Below are positions 31,733-44,800 of a DNA stretch of 64,000 nt, in pieces. A program made the translations under genes and the position numbers. The stretch is from Metridium senile (taxonomy: Eukaryota > Cnidaria > Anthozoa > Actiniaria > Metridiidae). Within the stretch, counting starts at the first letter, position 1. Every line of letters starts with the position of its first letter. The stretch covers positions 50,567,438 to 50,631,437 of the forward strand of contig OX459096.1 of the NCBI GenBank assembly GCA_949775045.1. Direction: 5' to 3'. The notes beneath the pieces are model-generated. The model was not told the origin of the DNA. It was given only the letters and a program-made list of their open reading frames with translations, and searched no databases.

Positions 31733-32461
31733 TGCTGGCTTCTACAATGATTCCATAATTCACAGTTTCTTCACTTTCATCCACAGCCCGCGCATTTACC
31801 TGTCACTTAACAATAATGATAATGAATTTTATTGAGCTATTCACGGCCTACCAGAATCACTCAATGACAAAAATATATTTTAATACATTAATTGCATGTG
31901 TCTATGTACATGTTGTTACAGAGGCTACAGTAAGCTCGACATATATCATGCGTCAGTCAAGAATCTGGACGACTAGACTGCGAAACGTCGGGGAAACTCT
32001 TTCCAATCCCTTACCTCTTCCACGGGGAGGCCATAGCGAAGGGCCATTTAGCAGGCTAGACCATAGACTACTTTGCATACTTGAATTTTTATGCTCAAAA
32101 TATTTTTGTGATCATTTTGAGCACTAAAAATATAGTCTGCAAAGCAGGCTAGCTTGGACATGACTATCTGCTTTTATTTTAACCAAATATCTAAATATTC
32201 TCCCAGTTATTTCTGACACTTATTTATTAATTACTGAGATTGTCATTCACTTTTTTCAATCGATACATAACTTCTTTTTATGGAACGTCCTTTCGTTTTT
32301 ATGTAGAAGCTATCAATCTTAGACCAGCTTGTGAGTTTGCACTTCTTTTTTTGTATTTTGATGTGTTTTCATTTGATATTTCTTGCTTTTCCATATACAT
32401 CCATACACATCCATTTCTTCCGAGCACAATTGTCCATTCCTTCCATCTTCATTGGTTATTA

Positions 32462-32825
32462 CAGGGTTCGTGCTGATATCAGTAAACAAAATCTAAGGAG
32501 TTTTCAAGGAGTTTTCAAGGACCAAACCGTAGTTTTTAAGCACTTTTTGCGACATGCATTGGCTGATGCATTTTGGGACGGTCATTCCCAGTACCCCTCA
32601 ATAGTTCTTGTTGAACTTATTTTACGAAAATGATGTACAATACTAGAATTTTTACTTAAATATAATTTGCAATACTAGAATTTTTACCCTACTTTAGCTA
32701 GAATTAAGGAGTTTTTAAGGAGTTTTTGCTGATTTTCTAAAATTCAAGGGCTTTTCAAGTGCCCTTGAAAACGTAAATCAAATCTAAGGAGTTTTCAAGG
32801 AGTTTAAGGAGTAGCACGAACCCTG
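32462..32825. mobile_element. 364-bp hAT-like MITE, 6-bp TSD, beside SLC25 stop codon
   Basis: The ends are CAGGGTTCGTGCT and its reverse complement, with TTATTA at 32456-32461 and 32826-32831. Internally AAGGAGTTTTCAAGG recurs near both ends. It starts 34 bp past the carrier stop codon and therefore probably lies in its 3' UTR. Confidence 0.85.
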
Positions 32826-32859
32826 TTATTAATATATTGCAGTTATCTATTGAGCCCAA

Positions 32860-35800
32860 TCAAGTGAGAGACAAACTCACTCTTTCTCTTTCTCTCATTT
32901 TCAGGTTGTTTTCGATAAAGGATTTTTTTCCATATTCATAGACACTTATCATAATAGCACATGCTGGCGGAACCTTGGCCATTCTTGGTGCAAGGCCTGG
33001 GAAGAAAACAACAGTTAGAGTTTTAAAAACTGTCCAACTATAAAGCAAAAGTGAGATATAAATACTCAGGGGCAGATCTAGGGGGTGTCCCTTCAGGCAC
33101 CAGACACCCCCCTAATGCCACAAATACCAGCCTATTTTATTAAGACATTTAGAGACCAGACACCCCCTTACATCTTACGAACCTTTCATTTGCAATTTCT
33201 GGATCCGCCCCTGATACTATTATAAAGGGAATTACATCTGGATTGATCCAAACATTCTGTAACAATGTGCAACGGTAGTAAACATTAATCAAAGAGATAC
33301 CGGTATTAGTTATAAATTAGCATAGATATTTATCCCAGTCCAAAAATGTTTGGTTGTTTATTCCTTCTATAGTTATTTAGTAACTTTACACCGTACCTGT
33401 ATATAAACTCCCAAAGCCCTTTTCTCTGTAAAGCTTTAGTAATATTGATGCTGTGAATGGTCGTGATGCTGCGAGTGGTTTTTGATTGCCTATGGAAAAA
33501 GAAAGTAAAATAGTTTTAGTACCACAAGAACTGCAATATCACGAAAGTGAGAAGTTTTCTTTTTCGACACTTACTAAATTCCATTTCACCAAGCTCCATC
33601 TGCCTATGTGTTTTGACCACATCAAATGGTTGAGTCAGCAGAGCTGCAATCTATTGTTAAAAAGTGGCATTACATAATGATATGAATTAATTAATTTTAA
33701 TTAATATTTTGATGTTTAATAAATCTTTATTGAGGAAAACTTTTTCATTTACATGATTTTCAAAAAGGACCTCAGATACAACTGTTTCTAAATTGGTTGT
33801 CAGGATGAATGGCAAACAGCAAATGTAAATTGCATAACTCGATGGAATTGTAGTTAACTACACATACTCCAACATATGGAAGTATTTGTTGGGATTGCTA
33901 AGCAAATGAATTGTTCTCATAAATTGTTTTGAGGATATAGGGAATAGGAATTTTATCTTTGCGTACTGAAAATCTCTCACTCATAAGAGCTCTTTTCAAA
34001 ACCCGAAGTTAAAATGTCAGAGTACCATTTAATATTCTGTTTGTCATATAATAAACGAGAAAAATAATTTTAAGAAATAAGAAGCTATGTATGATCAATG
34101 ACTTGTAAGATTTCAGACCAAATTGCACGATCCCCTAAGTTCTATAACATAATATTAATTGCACACTGTGGTACAGGTGTGTGTCAAGTTCATTTGTTGT
34201 GACATAAGAGTTAGTATTGCAGTCATTGTGATTGGATAGAATCCTACTGGGCATAGACAATAAACAGGCTAGGTTAGGAGAATAATGAAGAAAACATTGC
34301 ATTTCACGGACTGATGGAGCAAATATTTTTCAGACAGAAGCACACTAATACAAGGCAATGTGATGATAATGATGATGTTTGCCATTTGCTGAGCCCACAC
34401 CAACAATGTTTTTTGAAACAGGTATATACATGTATAGGTTGCAAAAACAAAAAATAGGACTGGTGTAAAAATCAACGTTATAGTACATAATAAAGATGTT
34501 GCATTGGGCTAAGAGTTTGTAAGCAAAGAGAATTACAAGAAGTTTCTTAATACATATATTTTGGACAATATCCGTAAATATATTGTAATTTATCCATATG
34601 TTAACTTCTTGTAATTCTCTTTGCTTAGTCCATGATACATCTAATGACCTAGTTAAACATATTTTGAATGAAAGAACAAATGCACAAACAATAAAAACAA
34701 TGGGTACATCCCAGTGGGGGTACTCTCTTTGCACAAGTGGTAGGGATGATAGGCATACCTTTAAAGGGTTAAAGTTATTTCCTGTGCATACCTTTTAGGG
34801 TTCTTCTAGGGTTCTGGCTCAAAAATCAGTTACGTAACATATGATTGATTTCCGTACCTGTAAGGGTCATTCTAACTCTGCTTTTGTTGCTAAAAGTAAG
34901 CATGGCAGGCAAGAACATCGCACAGCCTGTACCTTTAAGGGGTTGAAATGGCTTTTAACCGAGGGGTATACATACTGTCAGAATTGATATTATTGACACT
35001 AACCAGTCCTGCGCCAGCTCCACTCACGAAAGATGTTCCAATGCCAGGCTCAGCCACTCTGCTGCGCAAGTACTCATATGATGTCCAGTATATAGCTATG
35101 ATTACAAATATATAAATAATAATCTAAAATAAGTCATGACTGTACTAATGAAAAAAAAACCATTCTCATCAACAGAACACTCAATATTATAAGCTTTATT
35201 ATTTGAACAAAATTACCTGAGAAAGGTAAATCTCTCAGCAATGTTGGACCAAGTCCTTGCCAAAGTGAAAACACTCCTCCCTGCTGAACAGCGGCCCTGA
35301 TAATGCTTCCCAATTCTAAAAGTTAAAATTATGAAAGCATGAAAAAGCATGAAATGTCAGTTAAGTCGACATTTTTTTATGGTGTTACAAATTATATTAT
35401 CATTATATTACCTATCATTTGTATACATAGATCTATATATGTTTTGAGATTCTGGGTTGATGAAGTAAAATTTAATAAAAACTTTTATGAAACAAAGTAT
35501 TGTACCTTTATATTTGTATCCACTTCTTGACTGTAGCTTAGTTCGTATCATCTCAATGGGTGAAATAATGGTCACTGAGATTGCTTTAATTACAAAACAG
35601 AACATGTAAGTTGATGAAAGTCAAATAGATAAAGCTGATAAGGCTGTTTTAATTGATATAACCAATAAAAAAACATAAATAATTCATACACATTTTAAGA
35701 CACAAGTATCTTTATAATTTAAAGTGAATGGTCTGATCCCAGGTGTAATCCATGTAGATGAGGTATGATCGTCCAGGGTAGTCTTTAGACAACCTGAGCG

Positions 35801-38800
35801 AAAGTCATCTTCAGAGTAAAGAAATGAAAAGACAGTGGTGGTATTTATATGCCTGGTTCAGCCAGTAATGTTGTTGTCAGTGCGTAGGTCACCTACCTCA
35901 TTGTATTATAGGAATGCTTGAAGTCCTGAATGAGTCTATTTTAAGATCTTGGTAGTGTTGCGCAATGGTTAAGTGGTTTTTATTCTAAGTTTGTGTACCA
36001 GCTTTCAAGTATGTGGTGTTGGTGATAGTTAGTGCAATGTGTAATGGAGGCAGCAGAGTCCCTGTTAATGTTGTGTCTAGTATGTTTGTCATTTATATTT
36101 TTTCATTTATATTGATGGACTTTGTTAAGCAGTATCTGTTTATCAAGTACCTAAAATACTTGGCTTCCCTTTTTATACCCGATTTACCACTACTGCTTGT
36201 TTTTTAATTAGTATTACTTATTAACCCTTTGACTACTGGGCTTTTTTGACATTTTTGAGCGATTTTCTGGATATAAACGTTCCGTAGGATTTCTTAACTC
36301 CATATTTGGCGTTACCATGGAAAGTGCTGCTGTTTTGTAATCTCAGGGGCTCAGGTTCTCAGGCCACATGACTTTTAGATCGTTTGAAAGCATCGTTGGA
36401 TATTTACACTGGCTCAAAGTTGGCTTAAATAGGAATTTCGTTAATTTTAGGGTCATATTTTGTCTTTAGTCACTACTGGAAGAGCATCGTTAAGCTTCAA
36501 GGTAGCAAAGAGCTCACTTTCTGGAAGAAATCAGCAAGGAATCTCACTTTGTCAGCCAAAAATAATTGATATTTGGTTCATTCGGTTTTGACAGGCTTAG
36601 AACAAAGTCAGGTTTGGAGTTCAACTAAAGGCAAATTCTCGGACCTGCCGCAGCTATTTATCGAAGTTGTGATGATAGAGGAACACAACAAGCGCGAAAT
36701 TTTGGCCGAAAACCGAGGTGACCCTAGACTTATAATAAATTTATAAAAGGACGGTGGGGGTACTCCATGTGCAAAATTGCCATGGTTACCCACAATGCTT
36801 TGCAGTCGTAAATACTTGAAAACACGTGCGTATCAAAATGGCCGTAATCAAACGACCACAGCTCAGTTCGTGAAGTGAAAAAAAGTGAAAAAACTTGCCA
36901 AAGCTATAGCACAAGGACTGAATTTTTTTGTGAAAATGGCCTTTTCGTCTAAAAACGATTTTTTCGATAAAAATTCCAAGGTCAAAAAAGTGTGATTTTC
37001 ACTATTGAAAAATAAGGCAAAAATGTTCATTTTTGACTTTCCTAAAGTTCATATGGAATTTTTGTGCTAAAATTGCTTGTTTCTTGTGACTGACATACTA
37101 TGAAAATTTGAAGAACCTCCTAGCGCTTACTAACATTCAAACGGCTGGGCAAATTTGGCTTGTTTAAAAAAGTTAGAATTTTTCAAAGCAAGGTCGTTTT
37201 TTTACGGGCGGTTTCGGGCGCCGTAGGAGTCAAAGGGTTAATAAAAGATAACTAATTCAAATAATATAAGCATCACAATAAACAACAACGTACAACAAGT
37301 ACAGCTTAATTAATATATAAAAATAATAATGAGATAATTGACCTACTTCTGGCTGTGATGCCACTTAATATAGGTGACCACAAATTAGTTCCACCTGATT
37401 GAAATCCATACACAACTTTCAATTGATCATACAGTGTAAAATATATCATAGTATTGGGAACTGCCATTACACTGCAACAACAACAACAACAAAACATAAA
37501 TGAAACAATATAACATAAATAAACAATATGGGAGGTTTTATGGAATCTTTTTTTGACGTCACACACTGGCCTCGGCTCGAGTCTGGCCGTCAAACTGGCC
37601 GCCTTGCACTTGTTCGCATTGATGCCAACTTTATCATGTTTTGATGAACAAAATTGCCTAAAACGATGTTGTGATTCTCAAAGATCAGAAACAGTGGAAA
37701 AACAAAAGCACAATCTGTCACATGAATAGGACTTGAGGACATTTTATGCTACTAACGGAAAAAGAAAGAAAAATATCAACACACCATCTTCGTGAAATTA
37801 ATTAGCAATGGAGAAAAAATCTTCACAAATCATAACAAAATGCCATCGGATTTTCACTGGTCATCCAAAGCAGTTCTAAGGTAATATAAGTCAAATTCAA
37901 GAAGTTCATTTTGTTTGTAAAGTGAAGTAAATATTTTAAATTTACACGAATGTATCTTGTACGACTGAATTTCAATGTGGCGAACGTGACAAAAAGGACT
38001 TGTAGGCTTCGTGACAGACTCAAAGACTGTGTAAAAACGTAGTTTTATAATTGAGATATCAATAAATTTCTTTGGAAAATAAAGTAAAATACCTAAAACT
38101 TGCTATCTTGATGTTCAAAATTTTAAAAAAATACGAAAAAGACTAAATAATTCTGCACTTTTTACACTTTGCCGATAGTTTCATAAAAATTTTGGCGGCC
38201 AGCTTGTGTACACGCCACCAAAATACGTCACAAAAAAATCTCCCATATAAACAGAAATAATCAATATACCAAAAAAGTGGAAATTCTGTTTTATTTTAAA
38301 ATTTGTAATCCTTTTTTGACGGCATATTGAATGAAAGGCAAAGCTATTGACAAAGATACTTACAGTGTTGGTGGCAATCCTCTCCATAATGATGTGATCC
38401 CTTCATATTTAGGAATCTTGATAAGGGCATCCTATCAAAAGATGACAACAGGTTCCCATTTAAATCTGTACTTTCCCATTTAAATCTGTACTTATGCAAA
38501 TTGTGTTGATGTGTGCTAAACACACAGGTCAACCAATCAGAGAAGTTCACTTCAGAAATAATATACTCTGATTGGTTGAACTGTGTGTTTAGCACACATC
38601 AACACAATTTCATAAGTACAGATTTAAATGGGATAGTACAGATTTAAATGGGAACCTGTTTGACATGAAAAATTGTGTTATCCAGCAACAATATATTGCA
38701 TATAAATATATAACACAAATCACATTTAACATTGCAAAACATTACCAGTCCGGGTTATAGTCAGATCTGACTATCCTTATGACGTCACGATTCTATTGTC

Positions 38801-41800
38801 TTTCGGATCATAACACGAGGAGACTACGAAACGACGACGTGACTCACTTCGGCCTCAATATCTTTTGTCTTCTATGTTTTACCGGATGTTTCTGAACACC
38901 TATCGATTCGAAGGTGACAAGATATTACACCAATTCGGTTCAAACAGCAAAGAAAGACTTACTCGAAGAGAAAAAGCCTATTTAAGTTCACTAGATGTCG
39001 CCATCTTTGATAATGATCAAATGGTAAGTAATGGAATGTCTTGTGTTGTGTTGGGTTAGCTATTTTTGATTAAACTAGATACAATTTTCCCTTGAAGGCA
39101 AGTAAATAAAGTGTGTATGTGCGAAGTTTCGGCATGGTAACCCTCGTATTTTTTTGGTAACCAACTTTCAAAGTTTGAGATATGAAATGAATGCCTCCTA
39201 TGTATACGAAGCTTTCTCGGTGTCGCTAGTTTGTAAAGGGAAATTATGATTTGTGTGCGGTGCAAAAGCCGAAGAATGATTGTATAATTCATCAAAATAA
39301 GTTACAGAATACAGAACTGAGTTTTCACGTATATCAGTATATATTATAATCGTTTACAAGGTCATTTTTGTTACTGTTTGTACAGTTTACGTTTATTGAA
39401 CTTTATTAGTAACAAATTAACTATCATACGATAACCACGTGATTGTTAGACTATATGTAACATGATTACACTGTAATATAAGTCAGTCTATGAAGAACGT
39501 AATAAATAGAGCATCTAAACAACGTGGTCTGAGCAAAATCATTATATGGCGCCCAACGTGGGGCTGAGTTGATTCTTCAACTCGGCCTATCGTGCATCAT
39601 GGCAGATGCAAAAGCCTTAGAGAGACTCAAGGCCACTAGAAGAGGAAATAGAGGAGTAGTTACTAAACTGACAAGATCGGTGGATGAACTGTTGGATGAA
39701 GAAGTCGATAGTACAATCGATTTATCGAGATGTGAAACCATACAAGAGTTGCTGGAAACCAAGCTAAATTTACTGAACGCTTTAGACGAAGAAATCCTTA
39801 CTTTGATAGAAGTGGAAGAAATCGAAAAAGAAATAGACGAGGCGTCCGAGATTACCGAATGAATCATTACCACAAAGAAGAAACTCGGAATATACATTGT
39901 TAAGGCCCAATCTAAGCCTTTAGAAGATACGACTACCGATGCGTCTAATACACTCAACGAGGCAAAAGAAGATACCAACACGACGAAGACGCATATTACG
40001 AACACGATTCCAAATACGGAAAACGCGACGAGTGAAAACTCTACGATGCATTTAGCTGGTACATCAGGTACATCGACTGCGAATCCAACGATTCATTCAA
40101 CTGGTACATCAAGTACATCGACTGCAGATCCAACGATTCATTCAACTGGTACATCAAGTACATCGACTGCAGATCCAACGATTCATTCAACTGGTACATC
40201 AAGTACATCGACTGCACATCCAACGATTCATTCAACTGGTACGTCAAGTACATCGACTGCAGATTCTACGATTCAACAAGGAAAGAACAATACAACTACT
40301 AACGCTTTGAACTTTTCTCCTACGACATATCATGTCCAGCCCAAACTACCTAAGATAACCTTAGCAAGATTTAAAGGAGAAGTAACGAGATGGAACACAT
40401 TTTGGGACTCTTTCGAGTCCACTATTCACAACAATCCTGGAATGTCCAACATCGACAAGTTCAATTATTTGAATTCATTACTCGAAGGAACAGCTTCAAG
40501 GGCCATACAAGGGCTTCCAATCACAAACGACAATTACGAACATGCAATTGAAATATTACAGGAACGGTTTGGAAGGCCTCAACAGATTATTTCAGCCCAC
40601 ATGGATGAAATTCTCAAAATTCCAAGCGCGAATGGAGACAGAACAGCCCCATTACGATTTGTGTACGACAAGGTTAGCGTCCACGTGCGCGGACTTGCTT
40701 CTCTGGGAGTTTCCGCAGATCAGTACGGTAGTCTACTCATACCGATCATTATGTCGAAACTACCGGCTGAAATCCGACTGCAAATTGCGAGGAAATCAAC
40801 CAACAAAGTATGGGGCATGGAAGAAATACTAACAACGATCAAGACAGAAATCGAAGCTCGCGAAGTTAGCGAAGCAACATCAATATCAAATAACAACCCG
40901 AGAATGTCAACACCACCACGCACGAAACCTACAGCCAGCACACTTGTGACCAAAGAACAACGTTTCCGAATCCAATGCGCATTTTGCGATGATCTACATT
41001 ATTCAGCTTCTTGTACTCAAGTTACTAGCGTCGACGAAAGAAAGGAGAAACTTAAAGTATCGGGACGATGTTACATTTGTTTAAGAAAGGGTCATCAATC
41101 AAGGAGTTGTACATCTGAAAAGAAATGCCGACAATGTCAGGGAGCTCATCATCAATCGATTTGCACAAGAAAGCCTAACGTCCAAGAAACAAAGGAATCA
41201 CCGGCAAACAAGTCAACCACCACTCACGCCAACATATCTTCAACTACTGCTGCTAACCCGTGTAAGGGCACCGTGTTATTACAAACAGCGAGAGCAGTCG
41301 CAAGGAATGGAACTCGAACTACACCAGTTAGAATACTATTTGACACCGGAAGTCAACGCTCTTATGTAACAAGCTCGGTAATAGCTCAATTGAAGTTGAA
41401 ACCCACAGATAAAGAAACGCTGCATTTGAACACATTTGGTGATTCGAAGTACAAGAAACAACAATGCGAAGTGTACAATTTGTCAATTAACAATAAGAAC
41501 GGAACGAAAGGAGCCGAACTTACCGCAATCAAATTTCCAACCATTTGTTCACCGCTTAATTCAAAGGTGAACATTAACTACGCACATTTAGATGGCCTCG
41601 AACTTGCAGACTACAATTCTTGTGATAACAAAGACGGAATCGACATCTTAATTGGTGCAGATCAATACTGGAACTTTGTAACAGGCGACATCGTTCGCGG
41701 TGACGAAGGTCCAACAGCTATCAGCAGTAAACTCGGATGGTTGTTGTCAGGCTGTCTCGAGTCATCAGGAGATGAAAACAGACACACAGTTACAAACCTC

Positions 41801-44800
41801 ATTCTTGCTGGAGAAAGTTTTGACAATTCCGTCACTGAAGCTGATAATGACATACTGAACAATTCCCTGAAACGCTTCTGGGATGTCGAAACTATCGGAA
41901 TTGCGACAATAGAAGAAAAGAATCAAGAGAAACTTAATTTCATTCAAGACATACGCTTCAAAGGAGATCGCTACGAAGTTGGACTTCCTTGGAAGGAAGA
42001 TCGGCGAGACATCGAACCAGATTACGAACTTTGCCACAACCGATTGAGATCGCTACACAGCAAGTTGAGAAAGCAACCCGAGCTTTTACAACAATACGAT
42101 AGGAATATTCAAGAACAACTCGCTTCGGGTATCATCAAAAGGGTTCCTGTTCGTAAGGGCGTGGATTCTAAAGATTCTACGCATGATGTTATCGACGACA
42201 AGCATACAGATAATAACGAATTTCCCGACGTTTCTACTTGCAAGGGGAATGATGCAATTAATGATTATCCGCCCAATGATATTCATTATATACCGCATCA
42301 CGGAGTTGTTCGCAAGGACAAATCAACTACTAAACTGAGAGTGGTCTACGATGGCTCAGCTACTACAACAACTAGAAAGTATTCACTCAATGACTGTTTG
42401 TTAACTGGACCTAACTACATCCCTCATTTGTTTGATATGATGGTCAAATTCAGAATTCACCCTGTTGCTTTAGTTGCTGACATAGAAAAGGCCTTCTTGA
42501 TGGTTGGGATCAATGAAAGAGATCGAGACATGCTACGTTTCCTGTGGTTTGCCAACGTTAACGAACCTGACCCGGACATCATCGAACTTAGATTTTGCAG
42601 GTTGGTCTTTGGCTTAAGACCTTCGCCAGCAATTCTTGGTGCTACAATTAATCATCATCTTGAAACACACAAGGATCACAATAAAGAAGTTGCCAATTGT
42701 TTAAAGAATTCACTGTATGTAGATGATTTTGTTACGGGCGCAGAAAACGAAGAAACAGCATTTCAACTCTACAAAGAGGCAAAGGAAATCATGTCGTCAG
42801 GAGGTTTTAATTTACGTAAATGGAACTCAAACTCTCAACCACTAATGCAATCTATAAATAACACTGAATCTCCACGTACAACAAAGCAAGACAACGAGAA
42901 TACTACGAATCCTACTGTAACTGCAGATGATTTATCATACGCTAAGACTACGGTAGCTCAAGAAACTACTGTGATAGAAGAGAAACAAGTAAAGATACTA
43001 GGAATCATATGGAACTTTGAAACGGACGAATTTTTATTCAATATGACTGAAGTGATTAACTACGCAAGGTCACTTCCGGTCAACAAACGTTCTTTGTTAA
43101 GATGGTCTTCTAAGATATTTGACCCTCTGGGTTTTCTCACTCCATTCACCATAAAGCTAAAGAATTTATTTCAAGAAACATGCATCAACAAGTTTGACTG
43201 GGATGAGGAATTACCAGATAACTTCAGGAAACGATGGAACAATCTAATTGTTGAATTAAAATCATTGAACAGTGTTAGAGTTCCAAGATGCTATTTTAAT
43301 AATAGAAAGAAATCAAAGAACATTGAACTTCATGGTTTCAGCGACGCTTCCGAAAGAGCTTATGCGGCCGTAGTATATTTACGAGTCCTATACGAGGATG
43401 ACACTGTAGATGTTAAGCTGATTGCTTCAAAGGCAAGAGTTGCGCCGTGCACAAAACAAAGTATTCCAAGACTTGAATTACTCGGAGCATTAATACTCGC
43501 ACGATTAGTCGACACAATAAAGAACATTCTTCCCTTTGAAGAGGTGGAGGAATTTTACTGGGTCGATTCTATGGTGGTTCTGCACTGGATCAGGAATGAA
43601 AGATCGTGGAAACAGTACATACAAAACCGAGTTAACGAAATTCGCAGCCTAACAAACGCATCTTCGTGGCATTTTTGCCCCGGAATGTTAAACCCTGCTG
43701 ATAATCCCTCAAGAGGTATGTCCGGAAATGACTTAGTTGCAAGCAACACGTGGTTGTCCGGACCAGAGTTTCTATGTCAAAGTGAAGAGACGTGGCCCAA
43801 AGAATCGAATACAAGTCAAACAGACAACGCTACAATTCTACAAGAAGTAACTAAACAAAGGAACTTTGTACATTCACTTGCTACAACTAATGAAGTTAAC
43901 GATGCTACATTGAATCTTGATGACATTTTTGACATTTCTCGATATAGAAACCTGAATAAGCTATTAAGCGTCACAGGATATGTTCTACGATTTGTAAACA
44001 TCGTCAAAGGTCAACAAAGATCACATCAACAAAGATTACGTCCAAGGAATAAATCAAATCATGTAAAGGCGTTAACTGCATCTGAAATTTATCAAGCTGA
44101 ATCAATTTGGATCAAGTCTATTCAAGGATCGTCCTTCTCAAAGGAAATAGACTTTCTCTCAACAAGAAGTTTAGGATCATCTGCTACTACTTATGTATCA
44201 CAATTTGGATTGTTCTTAGACGAACAATGTATTTTAAAATGCAAGGGACGGTTGAACAATGCATCATTGGATTTAGGAAGCAAAAACCCCATTTTGCTTC
44301 CATCGAGACATCGATTTGTCGAGCTGTTAATTGAAGATGTCCATAACCGGGTAAAGCACAATGGAATCAGAGACACGTTAACGACTTTACGAGAACGTTA
44401 TTGGATATTACGAGGAAGAGAAGCCACGAAACGAATAGTAAAGAGATGTGTTGTGTGTCGCAAAGCTGAAGGGGTAGCATACAAATCTCCAGCACCACCA
44501 GACCTGCCAACAAGTAGAGTATCAGAAGCTCCTCCCTTTACACATGTAGGAATCGACTTCGCTGGACCCTTGTATGCTAAACCTAATCAAGAAGACGAGG
44601 ACAGCAACAAGGTCTACATTTTACTATTTACGTGCGCGTCCACCCGAGCAGTACATCTGGAACTTACTCAATCACTCAATGCACCATCATTTCTTAGAGC
44701 TTGCAGACGATTCGCAAGTCGAAGAGGTCTGCCAGCAACTATAACGTCAGATAATGCCAAGACATTCAAATCATCATGTAAAGAAATACTACAAATCACA

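Larger units (their letters stand above)
30306..32859. other. Intergenic TOMM7-SLC25 region, repeat-rich
   Basis: No gene was recognised. It holds three MITEs (30781-31006, 31241-31732, 32462-32825) and a PLE-like CTGGACGA...GAAACGTC remnant near 31968-31991. Several 60-135 residue frames here overlap these repeats. Confidence 0.6.

Noticed and set aside
39577..40253. 142-aa and 70-aa minus-strand frames opposite BEL gag, including a YQLNESLD repeat
   Set aside because: These are antisense shadows of the gag helix region and of the 45-bp minisatellite.
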